Source: Bolinopsis microptera | Lineage: Eukaryota; Ctenophora; Tentaculata; Lobata; Bolinopsidae | Assembly: GCF_026151205.1 (NCBI RefSeq) | Contig: NC_087077.1 | Span: 1,860,001 to 1,924,000 of the forward strand | DNA length: 64,000 bases | Reading direction: 5' to 3' | Shown here: positions 9,397-19,980 of the stretch, piece by piece | Layout of the letters: each line of letters starts with the position of its first letter | How positions within the stretch are numbered: position 1 is the stretch's first letter | The notes under the pieces: generated by a model | Told to the model about the DNA's origin: nothing | Databases searched by the model: none | Seen by the model: only the letters and a program-made list of their open reading frames with translations | Translations under genes and position numbers: made by a program

Positions 9397-10410
9397 CATC
9401 TATTTTTGATTATAATGTCAGGGTACTTTATAAAGTCGAAATATAAACTGATATCTTCATTAATAAGGAGGAAGTTTCAACGATTTCGAAATTTTTCCTT
9501 TAAAAACATTTCCTTGTGTTTAGGGAAGCATATCGGTCGATCACTGACTGAATATGCCACTTAATACTCATTCAAGTTGGCATTAAATTCATATATAATG
9601 ACATTAAACTGTCGTGGCAAAGCAGAATTTGTTGGAAATCACGAATGAGCAAAATTATCACCTTTCGCACGTGCAAACTTTGAGCGGACGTTGCGTACGC
9701 ATCCAATATTAAATCGCCGTAAATTTTTGCATGTAATTGTTTTATATATAGTTTGATAAGCATGCAAAGTTTCAAAGTGTTTCAAGAAGAACTGTAATCA
9801 CAACGGCACTCTAAAGTTGACAGAAAATGACGAAAACAGCAATTTTCAGTGATTTTAGCAATTTTCTATCAATTTGGGCGTGTCCCCACGTGTGCAACTT
9901 TTCGATTTTCAACTTTAAAACTAGCCTAATGCACAATTTATACCTATAGGAAGCAGAACTGAGCTCCACAACCCAAGGCATGGCCCAACACCAGAGAATA
10001 CTAAATCGCAAAATTGACGTTTTTATAAAATAATTCTTCAAAAAAGCACAAACTTCAATGACGAATATCTTTATGAAGGAGCAAGCTAAAAAACTTTCCG
10101 GTAGATTTTCAGAATGCTTGAACAATTATCTAAGATGAAAATTTCCTCAGATTTTGAATAAAATTACTCCTTAATGGTTTAAAATTAATTTTAAAAGTTA
10201 TTACTTTGTCAAAAATCAAGTTTTAAAAATGGTTAACTTGATGACGTCATCAAGGGGTGTTTATGACGTCAAATAATTTTTTTATACAATGTAAACTAAA
10301 GTGTAAACAATTATTTGCAAGACCTGTGGTCGGAAATGGCTGTATCTTTTATACTTTTGAATCTATGGACACTTAAATACAGGTTACAATTGACTGGCAA
10401 AGCGTCTATC
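9397..10410 (-). repeat. Module A, copy 1 (inverted)
   Basis: About 1 kb, matching the other A copies at 11,306, 13,855, 15,542 and 16,982. This copy is the most diverged of the five and reads in the minus orientation. It contains the GATGACGTCATC palindrome followed by a second TGACGTCA nearby. No credible open frame. Confidence 0.85.
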
Positions 10411-10419
10411 CCTGAATAT

Positions 10420-10531
10420 CACAGTGCTGGCAAGCACGACCGGTGCATTTATTGTGGGTATGCTATGTACCCCCTTTACTATTATACCCCCTTTACTATT
10501 ATACCCCCTTGGGTACACGTTACAAGACTCT
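10420..10531 (+). repeat. Module F fragment
   Basis: Holds the first ~100 bp of F (from CAGTGCTGGCAAGCACGACC) with a local duplication of a CCCCCTTTACTATTATA motif, then stops at ACAAGACTC where a half P element begins. Confidence 0.65.
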
Positions 10532-10536
10532 TTCGT

Positions 10537-10668
10537 GCGACCGATTTCATTCTCGGTATGAATTTGCATTTGAGAACGGTCAGTCAAATTAATATCATTT
10601 CCTTTTGTTTGGGAAAGAGAGACACTGGCAGCGGTCCACTCTACCCATGATTATGGGTTTTGGTCAAA
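10537..10668. repeat. Half P element (right arm only)
   Basis: From GCGACCGATTTCATTCTCGG to GGTTTTGGTCAAA, the right arm of P without its partner. It directly abuts the Helitron-like element that follows. Confidence 0.8.
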
Positions 10669-10670
10669 TA

Positions 10671-11305
10671 TCAACTTAATAACACCAGAATGTGTGTGTG
10701 TCTGTGTGTCTGTGTGTCTGTGTGTCTGTGTGTAATTTCCGAACGGTTATACAAAAAAAACGGTAATAGTTACGGGACTGGTTTTTTCGGTATAGTGCTG
10801 ACAAAACTCTGACGAAGCCCATAAGCAAATTTTATAAAAATCGGCCGGTGGTAAGTGGTTTAATTGATGGTTTTGTACCACAAAATATGTTACATAAAAT
10901 GGCTTGAGAAGAACGGCAAGAGTTACGGGGCTAGCTCTCTCTCTCTCTCTGTATGTAGCGTATATATTACATGGCGTATATATTACATGGTCATATAATA
11001 CTATAAACTTATTAGGGGAGGGAGTGCTCAAACGGTCTGTTTGGACTGTAGAGAGAGTTCATACTTTATTACGACAATGTAATGCATGTTCACAAATATG
11101 ATAGGCTGGTGTGGTGCATGGTGTTAAGGGTTAATTTCTATTGATTATTGATTAAGAATTACTATCTTTTAAGCATACTATTGGATACGTAAGGGCACTC
11201 CGAATAGAATTGCTCGCCTAATCCGGGTTTTGACTCAGCGGGTAATTACTCCTACCCTTTTTAACTGCGGCAGTGAAATCCCGGCCGTAGGCCGGGTTAC
11301 ACTAG
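10671..11305 (+). mobile_element. Helitron-like non-autonomous element G, copy 1
   Basis: Starts TC just after an A and ends CTAG just before a T, the A|T insertion signature of Helitrons. The last bases hold a hairpin, CGGCCGTAGGCCG, five bases before CTAG, which is the classic Helitron 3' structure. The 5' end is rich in TGTGTGTCTGTG repeats. No Rep/helicase frame is present. The final ~300 bp (from AACTTATTAGGGG) are shared with elements in the 57-64 kb segment. Confidence 0.75.
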
Positions 11306-12329
11306 TATATATAATAATATGTATAGACGCTTTTTGCAGTCAATTGTAGCCTACATTTAAGTGTCCGTAGATTCAAAAGTATAAAAGATACAGTCATTTC
11401 GAACCACAGGTTTTAAAGATAATCGTTTATACTTTAGTTTACTTTATATTGAAAAATAATTTATCATCATCATCATCACTTGATGACGTCATCAATTTAA
11501 GTGTTTTTAAAACTTGATTTTTGACAAAACAACAACTTTTCAAATCGATTTTACACCATTAAGGAGTAATTTTATTCAAAATCTGAGGACATTTTCACCT
11601 TAGATAATTGTTCAAGCATTCTAAAAATCTACCGGAAAAGTTTCCTACCTTACTCCTTCATAAAGATATTTGCTATTGAAGTTAGTGCTTTTTTGAAGAA
11701 TAATTTTATAAAAACACAAAAGTTGTGAATTAGTATTCTCTGGTGTTGGGCTATCCCTTGGGTTGTGGAGCTCAATTTTGCTTCTTAAAGGTCTAAATTG
11801 TGTTATAGGCTAGTTTTAAAGTTAAAAATCGAAAAGTTGCACACGTGGGGACACGCCCAAATTGATTTAAAATAGCTAAAATCACTAAAAATTTTGATTT
11901 TCACGATTTTTATCAACTTTGGAGTCCCGTTGTGATCCAAGTTCTTTTTGAAATCTTCTGAAACTTTGCATGCTTATCAAACTATACATTAAATACCACT
12001 ATGCAAAAATTTACGGTGATTCAATATTGTATGCGCACGCAACGTCCGCTCAAAGTTTGCACGTGCGAAAGGTGAGAATTTTGCTCATTCGTGATTTCGA
12101 ATATATTCTGCTTTCCACGATATTTAAATGGCATTATATATGAATTTAATGCCAACTTGAATAAGTAAAAAGTGCCATATTCAGTCGGTTATCGACAGAT
12201 ATACCTAACTAAACACAAGGAAACGTTTTCAAAGGCAAAATTTCGAAATCGTCGAAATTACCTCCTTGTTAATGAAGTTTCGACTAGCTGTGTAAATTAT
12301 CCTGACATTATAATCAAAAAGAGATGATA
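11306..12329 (+). repeat. Module A, copy 2
   Basis: Begins at the TATATATAATAATATGTATAG run next to G and ends AAGAGATGATA before a P element. Closely matches the copy at 16,982-17,999. Non-coding. Contains the 12-bp palindrome GATGACGTCATC. Confidence 0.85.
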
Positions 12330-12656
12330 TTTGACCAAAACCCATAATCATGGGTAGAGTGTACCGCTGCCAGTGTCTCTCTTTTCCAAACAAAAGGAAA
12401 TGATATTAATTTGAGGAACAGTCCGCTAATGCAAATTGATACCGAGAATGAAATCGGTCGCTCGCTTTTTCCATCCGATCACGGCTCACGAATTGTAATA
12501 AAGCTTATTGATTTGAAAAAGCGAGCGACCGATTTCATTCTCGGTATCAATTTGCATTAGCGGACTGTTCCTCAAATTAATATCATTTCCTTTTGTTTGG
12601 AAAAGAGAGACACTGGCAGCGGTACACTCTACCCATGATTATGGGTTTTGGTCAAA
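12330..12656. repeat. Palindromic element P, copy 3
   Basis: A nearly perfect ~327-bp inverted repeat from TTTGACCAAAACCC to GGGTTTTGGTCAAA with a ~25-bp loop containing AATAAAGCTTATTG. The arms carry paired matching changes, for example TACCGCTGCCAG against CTGGCAGCGGTA, which suggests the two arms correct each other. Confidence 0.88.
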
Positions 12657-12657
12657 T

Positions 12658-13085
12658 CACAATGCTGGCAAGCATAACCGTTGCCCTTATATTCACAACA
12701 CTATTTACCCCCTATACTATTATATCCCCTTTATTGTTTTCCAGGCATTAAGATTCATCGAAAGTAATTCAGCAGGTATATTTAAGTTCAAAACATTCTA
12801 ATTCAATGTTAAAGATGACAGGAATAAGAAATAGTTATGTGGAGGTTTTTAAGAAATTTGCGCAAAATACGCGCCAGCATGTTATACGAAATTAGGTAAA
12901 AAACCCAAAATCACCATATTCAGGTGCCTTAAAAACCATGTTAAAATTGAGTTAGAGATCTGAAACTTTGCAGAGCGTCTAGACCTTGTCCAAATCGACT
13001 GTAAAAAAAATTTCATGTTTCAGGAGTATCGGGAAGTGGGTTTTCTGGAACCCCTGTTTTACAACAGATTGTCGTGAAGCATATA
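12658..13085 (+). repeat. Module F, copy 3
   Basis: Follows P directly and ends in AGATTGTCGTGAAGCATATA, where the second Helitron-like element is inserted. High similarity to the copies at 8,434 and 16,558. Non-coding. Confidence 0.87.
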
Positions 13086-13854
13086 TCACCTTAATAACAC
13101 CAGAATGTGTGTGTGTGTGTGTGTCTGTCTGTCTGTCTGTCCGTGTGTAATTTCCGGTCGGTTATACAAAAAAACGGTAAGAGTTACGGGACTGATTTTT
13201 TCGGTATAGTGTCGACAAAACTCTGATGAAGCCCATAGGAAATTTTTTTTAAAATCGGCCGGTGGTAAGTGGTTTTATTGATGGTTTTGTACCACAAATG
13301 TTACATAAAGTTGCTTGAGCAGAACGGCAAGAGTTACGGGGCCTGCTCTCTCTTTCTCTCGCTCTCTCTCATTACTGTGTAATATGTTATCTGCTGCATT
13401 TAAGTAGCGTCATAATTGGATTAGCCCGGAAGATTTGCTGTAATGTTATACCTTAAGCTTATTAGGGGAGGGAGTACTGTTAGTGTTTGGGGTCTGTTTG
13501 GACTGCAGAGAGAGAGAGAGAGAGAGTTCATACGACAATGTTATGCGTGTTTTCAAATATAATATGCGGGTGTGGTGCGGAGTTAACAAGGGTTAATTTC
13601 TATAACGATTTAAATAAAAATAGAAAGCGGTTCAGGACGGGAGTGATGAGGTGTAATACTCGGTGTTCAGACCTTATGATCATGGAATGTGGTGCCTAAT
13701 AATGATTAAATTATCCACAAGAAATAACTGATTATGAGATTATTGTTTAAGAAACTATTGGGTCACCTAATGCGGGTTTTGACTCAGCGGGTAATTACTC
13801 CTACCCTTTTAAACTGCGGCAGTGAAATCCCGGCCGTAGGCCGGGTTACACTAG
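13086..13854 (+). mobile_element. Helitron-like non-autonomous element G, copy 2
   Basis: Starts TCACCTTAATAACACC after an A and ends CTAG before a T. CGGCCGTAGGCCG hairpin sits just before the end. It lies exactly at the F-A junction; the same junction without G is present, inverted, near 16,546-16,560 and serves as an empty site. Compared with copy 1 it has extra CT-rich and GA-rich microsatellite stretches. No coding capacity; it would depend on a Rep-helicase from elsewhere. Confidence 0.8.
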
Positions 13855-14872
13855 TATATATATAATAATATGTATAGACGCTTTTGCAGTCAATTGTAGC
13901 CTACATTAAAGTGTCCGTAGATTCAAAAGTATAAAAGATACAGTCATTTCGAACCACATGTTTTAAAGATAATCGTTTATACTTTAGTTTACATTATATC
14001 GAAAAATAATTTAACGTCATCATCATCACTTGATGACGTCATCAAGTTAAGTGTTTTTAAAACTTGATTTTTGACAAAATAACAACTTTTCAAATCGATT
14101 TAACACCATTAAGGAGTAATTTAATTCAAAATCTGAGGACATTTTCACCTTAGATAATTGTTCAAGCATTCTGAAAATCTACCGGAAAAGTTTCCTACCT
14201 TGCTCCTTCATAAAGATATTCGCTATTGAAGTTAGTGCTTTTTTGAAGAATAATTTTATAAAAACACAAAAGTTGTGAATTAGTATTCTCTGGTGTTGGG
14301 CCATCCCTTGGGTTGTGGAGCTCAATTTTGCTTTCTAAAGGTCTAAATTGTGTTATAGGCTAGTTTTAAAGTTGAAATTCGAAAAGTTGCACACGTGGGG
14401 ACACGCCCAAATTGATTTAAAATAGCTAAAATCACTGAAAATTGTTATTTTCACGATTTTTACCAACTTTGGAGTCCCGTTGTGATCCAAGTTCTTTTTG
14501 AAATCTTCTGAAACTTTGCATGCTTATCAAACTATACATTAAATACCACTATGCAAAAATTTATGGTGATTCAATATTTTATGCGCACGCAACGTCCGCT
14601 CAAAGTTTGCACGTGCGAAAGGTGAGAATTTTGCTCGTTCGTGATTTCGAATATATTCTGCTTTCCCACAATGTTTAAATGGCATTATATATGAATTTAA
14701 TGCCAACTTGAATGAGTAAAAAGTGCAATATTCAGTCTGTCATTGACAGATATGCCTACCTAAACACAAGGAAACGTTTTCAAAGGTAAAATTTCGAAAT
14801 CGTTGAAATTACCTCCTTATTAAGTTTCGACTGTGTAAATTATCCTGACATTATAATCAAAAAGAGATGATA
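13855..14872 (+). repeat. Module A, copy 3
   Basis: Left arm of the large inverted repeat centred near 15,207. Includes a perfect 20-bp palindrome at 14,029-14,048, ACTTGATGACGTCATCAAGT, with a TGACGTCA core. Non-coding. Confidence 0.87.
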
Positions 14873-15199
14873 TTTGACCAAAACCCATAATCATGGGTAG
14901 AGTGAACCGCTGCCAGTGTCTCTCTTTTCCAAACAAAAGAAAATGATATTAATTTAAGGAACCGTCCGCAAATGCAAATTGATACCGAGAATGAAATCGG
15001 TCGCTCGCTTTTCCCATTCATTCACGGCTTACGTATTGTAATAAAGCTTATTGAATGGGAAAAGCGAGCGACCGATTTCATTCTCGGTATCAATTTGCAT
15101 TTGCGGACGGTTCCTTAAATTAATATCATTTTCTTTTGTTTGGAAAAGAGAGACACTGGCAGCGGTTCACTCTACCCATGATTATGGGTTTTGGTCAAA
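14873..15199. repeat. Palindromic element P, copy 4
   Basis: An inverted repeat of ~150-bp arms, nearly perfect, with a loop containing ACGTATTGTAATAAAGCTTA. Its outer ends match TTTGACCAAAACCC. A short (AT)n run at about 15,199-15,214 separates it from the next P. Confidence 0.88.
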
Positions 15200-15214
15200 T
15201 ATATATATATATAA

Positions 15215-15541
15215 TTTGACCAAAACCCATAATCATGGGTAGAGTGAACCGCTGCCAGTGTCTCTCTTTTCCAAACAAAAGAAAATGATATTAATTTGAG
15301 GAACCGTCCGCAAATGCAAATTGATACCGAGAATGAAATCGGTCGCTCGCTTTTCCCATTCAATAAGCTTTATTACAATACGTAAGCCGTGAATGAATGG
15401 GAAAAGCGAGCGACCGATTTCATTCTCGGTATCAATTTGCATTTGCGGACGGTTCCTCAAATTAATATCATTTTCTTTTGTTTGGAAAAGAGAGACACTG
15501 GCAGCGGTTCACTCTACCCATGATTATGGGTTTTGGTCAAA
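15215..15541. repeat. Palindromic element P, copy 5
   Basis: Near-identical to copy 4, but the central loop reads in the opposite orientation. The two copies with their flanking A modules therefore form a palindrome of palindromes. Confidence 0.88.
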
Positions 15542-16546
15542 TATCATCTCTTTTTGATTATAATGTCAGGATAATTTACACAGTCGAAACTTAATAAGGA
15601 GGTAATTTCAACGATTTCGAAATTTTACCTTTGAAAACGTTTCCTTGTGTTTAGGTAGGCATATCTGTCAATAACAGACTGAATATAGCACTTTTTACTC
15701 ATTCAAGTTGGCATTAAATTCATATATAATGCCATTTAAATATCGTGGGAAAGCAGAATATATTCGAAATCACGAATGAGCAAAATTCTCACCTTTCGCA
15801 CGTGCAAACTTTGAGCGGACGTTGCGTGCGCATAAAATATTGAATCACCATAAATTTTTGCATAGTGTTATTTAATATATAGTTTGATAAGCATGAAAAG
15901 TTTCAGAAGATTTCAAAAAGAACTTGGATCACAACGGGACTCCAAAGTTGGTAAAAATCGTGAAAATAACAATATTCAGTGATTTTAGCTATTTTAAATG
16001 AATTTGGGCGTGTCCCCACGTGTGCAACTTTTCGATTTTCAACTTTAAAACTAGCCTATAACACAATTTACACCTTTAGGAAGCAAAATTGAGCTCCACA
16101 ACCCAAGGGATGGCCCAACACCAGAGAATACTAATTCACAACTTTTGTGTTTTTATAAAATTATTCTTCAAAAAAGCACTAACTTCAATAGCGAATATCT
16201 TTATGAAGGAGCAAGGTAGGAAAACTTTCCGGTAGATTTTCAGAATGCTTGAACAATTATCTAAGATGAAAATGTCCTCAGATTTTGAATAAAATTACTC
16301 CTTAATGCTTTAAAATCGATTTGAAAAGTTGTTATTTCGTCAAAAATCAAGTTTTAAAAACACTTAAATTGATGACGTCATCAAGTGATGATGATGACGA
16401 TAAATTATTTTTCGATATAATGTAAACTAAAGTATAAACAATTATCTTTAAAACCTGTGGTTCGAAATGACTGTATCTTTTATACTTTTGAATCTACGGA
16501 CACTTAAATGTAGGCTACAATTTACTGCAAAAGCGTCTATACATAC
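15542..16546 (-). repeat. Module A, copy 4 (inverted)
   Basis: Right arm of the large inverted repeat, reverse complement of copy 3. Joined directly to an inverted F module through ATACATACATATATATATAG, without a G insertion. Confidence 0.87.
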
Positions 16547-16557
16547 ATATATATATA

Positions 16558-16981
16558 GCTTCACGACAATCTGTTGTAAAACAGGGGTTCCAGAAAACCC
16601 ACTTCCCGATACTCCTGCAACATGAAATTTTTTTTACAGTCGATTTGGACAAGGTCTAGACGCTCTGCAAAGTTTCAGATCTCTAACTCAATTTTAACAT
16701 GGTTTTTAAGGCACCTGAATATGGCGATTTTGGGTTTTTTACCTAATTTCGTATAACATGCTGGCGCGTATTTTGCGCAAATTTCTTAAAAAACCTCCAC
16801 ATAACTATTTCTTATTCCTGTCATCTTTAACATTGAATTAGAATGTTTTGAACTTAAAGATACCTGCTGAACTACTTTCGATGAGTCTTAATGCCTGGAA
16901 AACAATAAAGGGGATATAATAGTATAGGGGGTACATAGTGTTGTGAATATAAGGGCAACGGTTATGCTTGCCAGCATTGTG
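16558..16981 (-). repeat. Module F, copy 4 (inverted)
   Basis: Reverse complement of F; ends CCAGCATTGTG and meets A copy 5 head on. Non-coding; a 76-codon frame at 16,838-17,068 is incidental. Confidence 0.87.
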
Positions 16982-17999
16982 ATAATAATATGTATAGACG
17001 CTTTTTGCAGTCAATTGTAGCCTACATTTAAGTGTCCGTAGATTCAAATGTATAAACGATACAGTCATCTCGAACCACAGGTTTTAAAGATAATCGTTTA
17101 AGCTTTAGTTTACATTGTATTGAAAATAATTTAACGTCATCATCATCACTTGATGACGTCATCAAGTTAAGTGTTTTTAAAACTTGACTTTTGACAAAGT
17201 AACAACTTTTTAAATCGATTTTACACTATTAAGGAGTAATTTTATTCAAAATCTGAGGACATTTTCATTTTAGATAATTGTTTAAGCATTCCGAAAATCT
17301 ACCGGAATAGTTTCCTACCTTGCTCCTTCATAAAGATATTTGCTATTGAAGTTAGTGCTTTTTTGAAGAATAATTTTATAAAAACACAAAAGTTGTAAAT
17401 TAGTATTCTCTGGTGTTGGGCCATCCCTTGGGTTGTGGAGCTCAATTTTGCTTCTTAAAGGTGTAAATTGTGTTATAGGCTAGTTTTAAAGTTAAAAATC
17501 GAAAAGTTGCACACGTGGGGACACGCCCAAATTCATTTAAAATAGCTAAAATCGCTAAAAATTTTGATTTTCACGATTTTTATCAACTTTGGAGTCCCGT
17601 TGTGATCCAAGTTCTTTTTGAAATCTTCTGAAACTTTGCATGCTTATCAAACTATATATTAAATACCACTATGCAAAAATTTACGGTGATTCAATATTGT
17701 ATGCGCACGCGACGTCCGCTCAAAGTTTGCACGTGCGAAAGGTGAGAAATTTGCTCATTCGTGATTTCGAATATATTCTGCTTTCCACGATATTTAAATG
17801 GCATTATATATGAATTTAATGCCAACTTGAATGACCAAAAAGTGCCATATTCAGTCGGTTATCGACAGAAATACCTAACTAAACACAAGGAAACGTTTTC
17901 AAAGGCAGAATTTCGAAATCGTCGAAATTACCTCCTTGTTAATGAAGTTTCGACTAGCTGTGTAAATTATCCTGACATTATAATCAAAAAGAGATGATA
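16982..17999 (+). repeat. Module A, copy 5
   Basis: Plus-orientation copy ending next to P copy 6. Contains the same CRE-like palindrome. A 78-codon frame at 17,761-17,997 is accidental: it is broken in the other A copies. Confidence 0.87.
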
Positions 18000-18326
18000 T
18001 TTGACCAAAACCCATAATCATGGGTAGAGTGTACCGCTGCCAGTGTCTCTCTTTTCCAAACAAAAGGAAATGATATTAATTTGAGGAACAGTCCGCTAAT
18101 GCAAATTGATACCGAGAATGAAATCGGTCGCTCGCTTTTTCCATTCGATCACGGCTTACGAATTGTAATAAAGCTTATTGATTTGAAAAAGCGAGCGACC
18201 GATTTCATTCTCGGTATCAATTTGCATTAGCGGACTGTTCCTCAAATTAATATCATTTCCTTTTGTTTGGAAAAGAGAGACACTGGCAGCGGTACACTCT
18301 ACCCATGATTATGGGTTTTGGTCAAA
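18000..18326. repeat. Palindromic element P, copy 6
   Basis: Inverted repeat close to copy 3, bounded by TTTGACC and GGTCAAA. It marks the right edge of the P/F/A mosaic. Confidence 0.88.
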
Positions 18327-18518
18327 TAATATCTAGGGTTAAACTTAAAATGCTACCCTTTCTTGATATATGTCGATAGATTGTCGTATATGTTAGGAAA
18401 GGGGTCGTTCACATATTACGCAATCAGCTGAGGGGGGCCGGGGTTACCAAATGATTACGCTAGTGTAATTTTGTGCAATGTGTATTTGTAAACTGATTAC
18501 GGAGGGGGGTGCAAGATA
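18327..18518. other. Unique spacer before the inverted array
   Basis: About 190 bp of clean sequence with GGGGGG runs and GATTACG motifs. Part of it (around CCAAATGATTACG) recurs inverted near 56,440. It ends at TAGTCAGGAATT, where the array begins. Confidence 0.6.
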
Positions 18519-19800
18519 GTCAGGAATTATCACGCGGAGCCCGAAGATGCGATGGTTTTTATTGTTTTGTGACAGTGCCCAGTTCAAGTTAAATATTGTA
18601 TTAATTGGTTCGTGTCAGAAGGGAAACGTTACAGTAATATGCGGCCGGCGGTGGGTGCAAAATCGCATTTTTCACTTATTGTCTACGTTTTCCGTGTCAT
18701 CAGCTTTATCCGTACTATGAATCGTTTTAGTAAAACGGTCGGCCATTCAAACAGGGCAATGTGACTGCTTCCGTTAGTGTGGCTGATTGAGAAAGAGACG
18801 TTCTACTCAAATATGGGAAGTGTAGATATAGAAATAGAATTGTTGATTGTTGGAAATTTGAGTTATATGTCATTATCTTGTTGTTATGGTCCCCATTTGC
18901 TATGTCGGATGTTATGATTTGAGATCACATATCATGTGGACATGAGCCGATAAAATTGAATAGTTAATCAATATAAATTTAATATGATACTATTACTTAG
19001 GTACGGACTTCAGTACGTAACAGTCGACAATAATGTGTTTGGATCTCATAATGTCAGGGTAGCATGATTCATGGGAAAACCAATTGTTTTAGGAATCCCT
19101 TTCACTGGCATTTCTTTACCCACTCGTCTTGTGACGTAACTTGTAGCCAAAAACATCCTAAACTTGGACCATAGACAAAAGTTGACCACTAGCTATAAGT
19201 ATAAAATTTGACCTCTTGTAAAGATGAGGAAATAAAATAATATGTGCTAAGCATCAGCTCAAGGTTAGTTGGGGTTAATTTGTAAGTGACATCGAATCAT
19301 GAAATTTGGAAACCATGAGAACATTGATCAATTGTTAATCTGGTAATCTATATTATAACTTTATACTAAACCTTAGCGGAACTCAATAATAGGACTCAAC
19401 AGCTCATGAGGGTAAAGGGTCAATAATTTATAGAAGACTAGATGGTGTTAGTGTAATTATTGTTTCCATTAGGGTTAGTGTAAGCGAATGATCTTAGAAT
19501 TGGGTGTAAAATAACAATATGAACATGCTACTTCACTGGGAGTCAAGCTACTGTCTGGTAACTAGAATTTAAGGTTGCTAAGTTTTGAGAGGTTAAGTTT
19601 GTAAACGAAGGCGAGGTGCAGAGTGCGGGTAACAAGAATTCTGGGACCTGTTTATGAAATGGATACAAAGTTAGAAGAATATCCAGACAACCGTGGTATT
19701 CGTGGGTGTATACATCAAAGGGATGGCGGACTTCTCGCCAGTTCAGGACGCCCTATTTCCTGGGGAAAATAATTCAAGGGTAGAGCTATTTGGCGATCCT
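18519..19800 (-). repeat. Array arm 1 (partial, inverted)
   Basis: Reverse complement of about 57,890-59,171. Starts in the spacer of the hairpin that lies at 59,137-59,208 in the clean copy and runs to the first 180-nt loop. Holds no complete gene, only the LINE-like fragment and its flank. Confidence 0.85.
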
Positions 19801-19980
19801 TGACTAAGAGCTACTATACACAGCCCAAAATGTGCTGAATGGTAACATCCTCTCCTCACATACTTGCATTCCCATCCTATCTTCACTCCATTGGAGGACC
19901 ATAGAGGGGGTTAGAGCGTGCCGTACACAGCACTAGAGAGGTATTCATAATCCATTCGAGACAACAAATCCTCTTCGCCC
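19801..19980 (+). other. Turn-around loop 1 (~180 nt)
   Basis: The non-palindromic spacer between arms 1 and 2, flanked by ...GGCGATCCT and AGGGAATCGC (AGGATCGCC in the clean copy). It matches 57,705-57,889 of the clean segment, so it is genomic sequence and not an adapter. It recurs at 32,470-32,642 and 45,088-45,270 in the same orientation. Confidence 0.8.

Noticed and set aside
13086-13300. LTR or CRISPR-like array from the TGTGTGTCTGTCTG repeats
   Set aside because: Simple microsatellite at the 5' end of the Helitron-like element; no spacers and no LTR partner.
15051-15460. Repeated 63-75 aa proteins on both strands
   Set aside because: They are translations of the palindromic P arms, hence near-identical on both strands.
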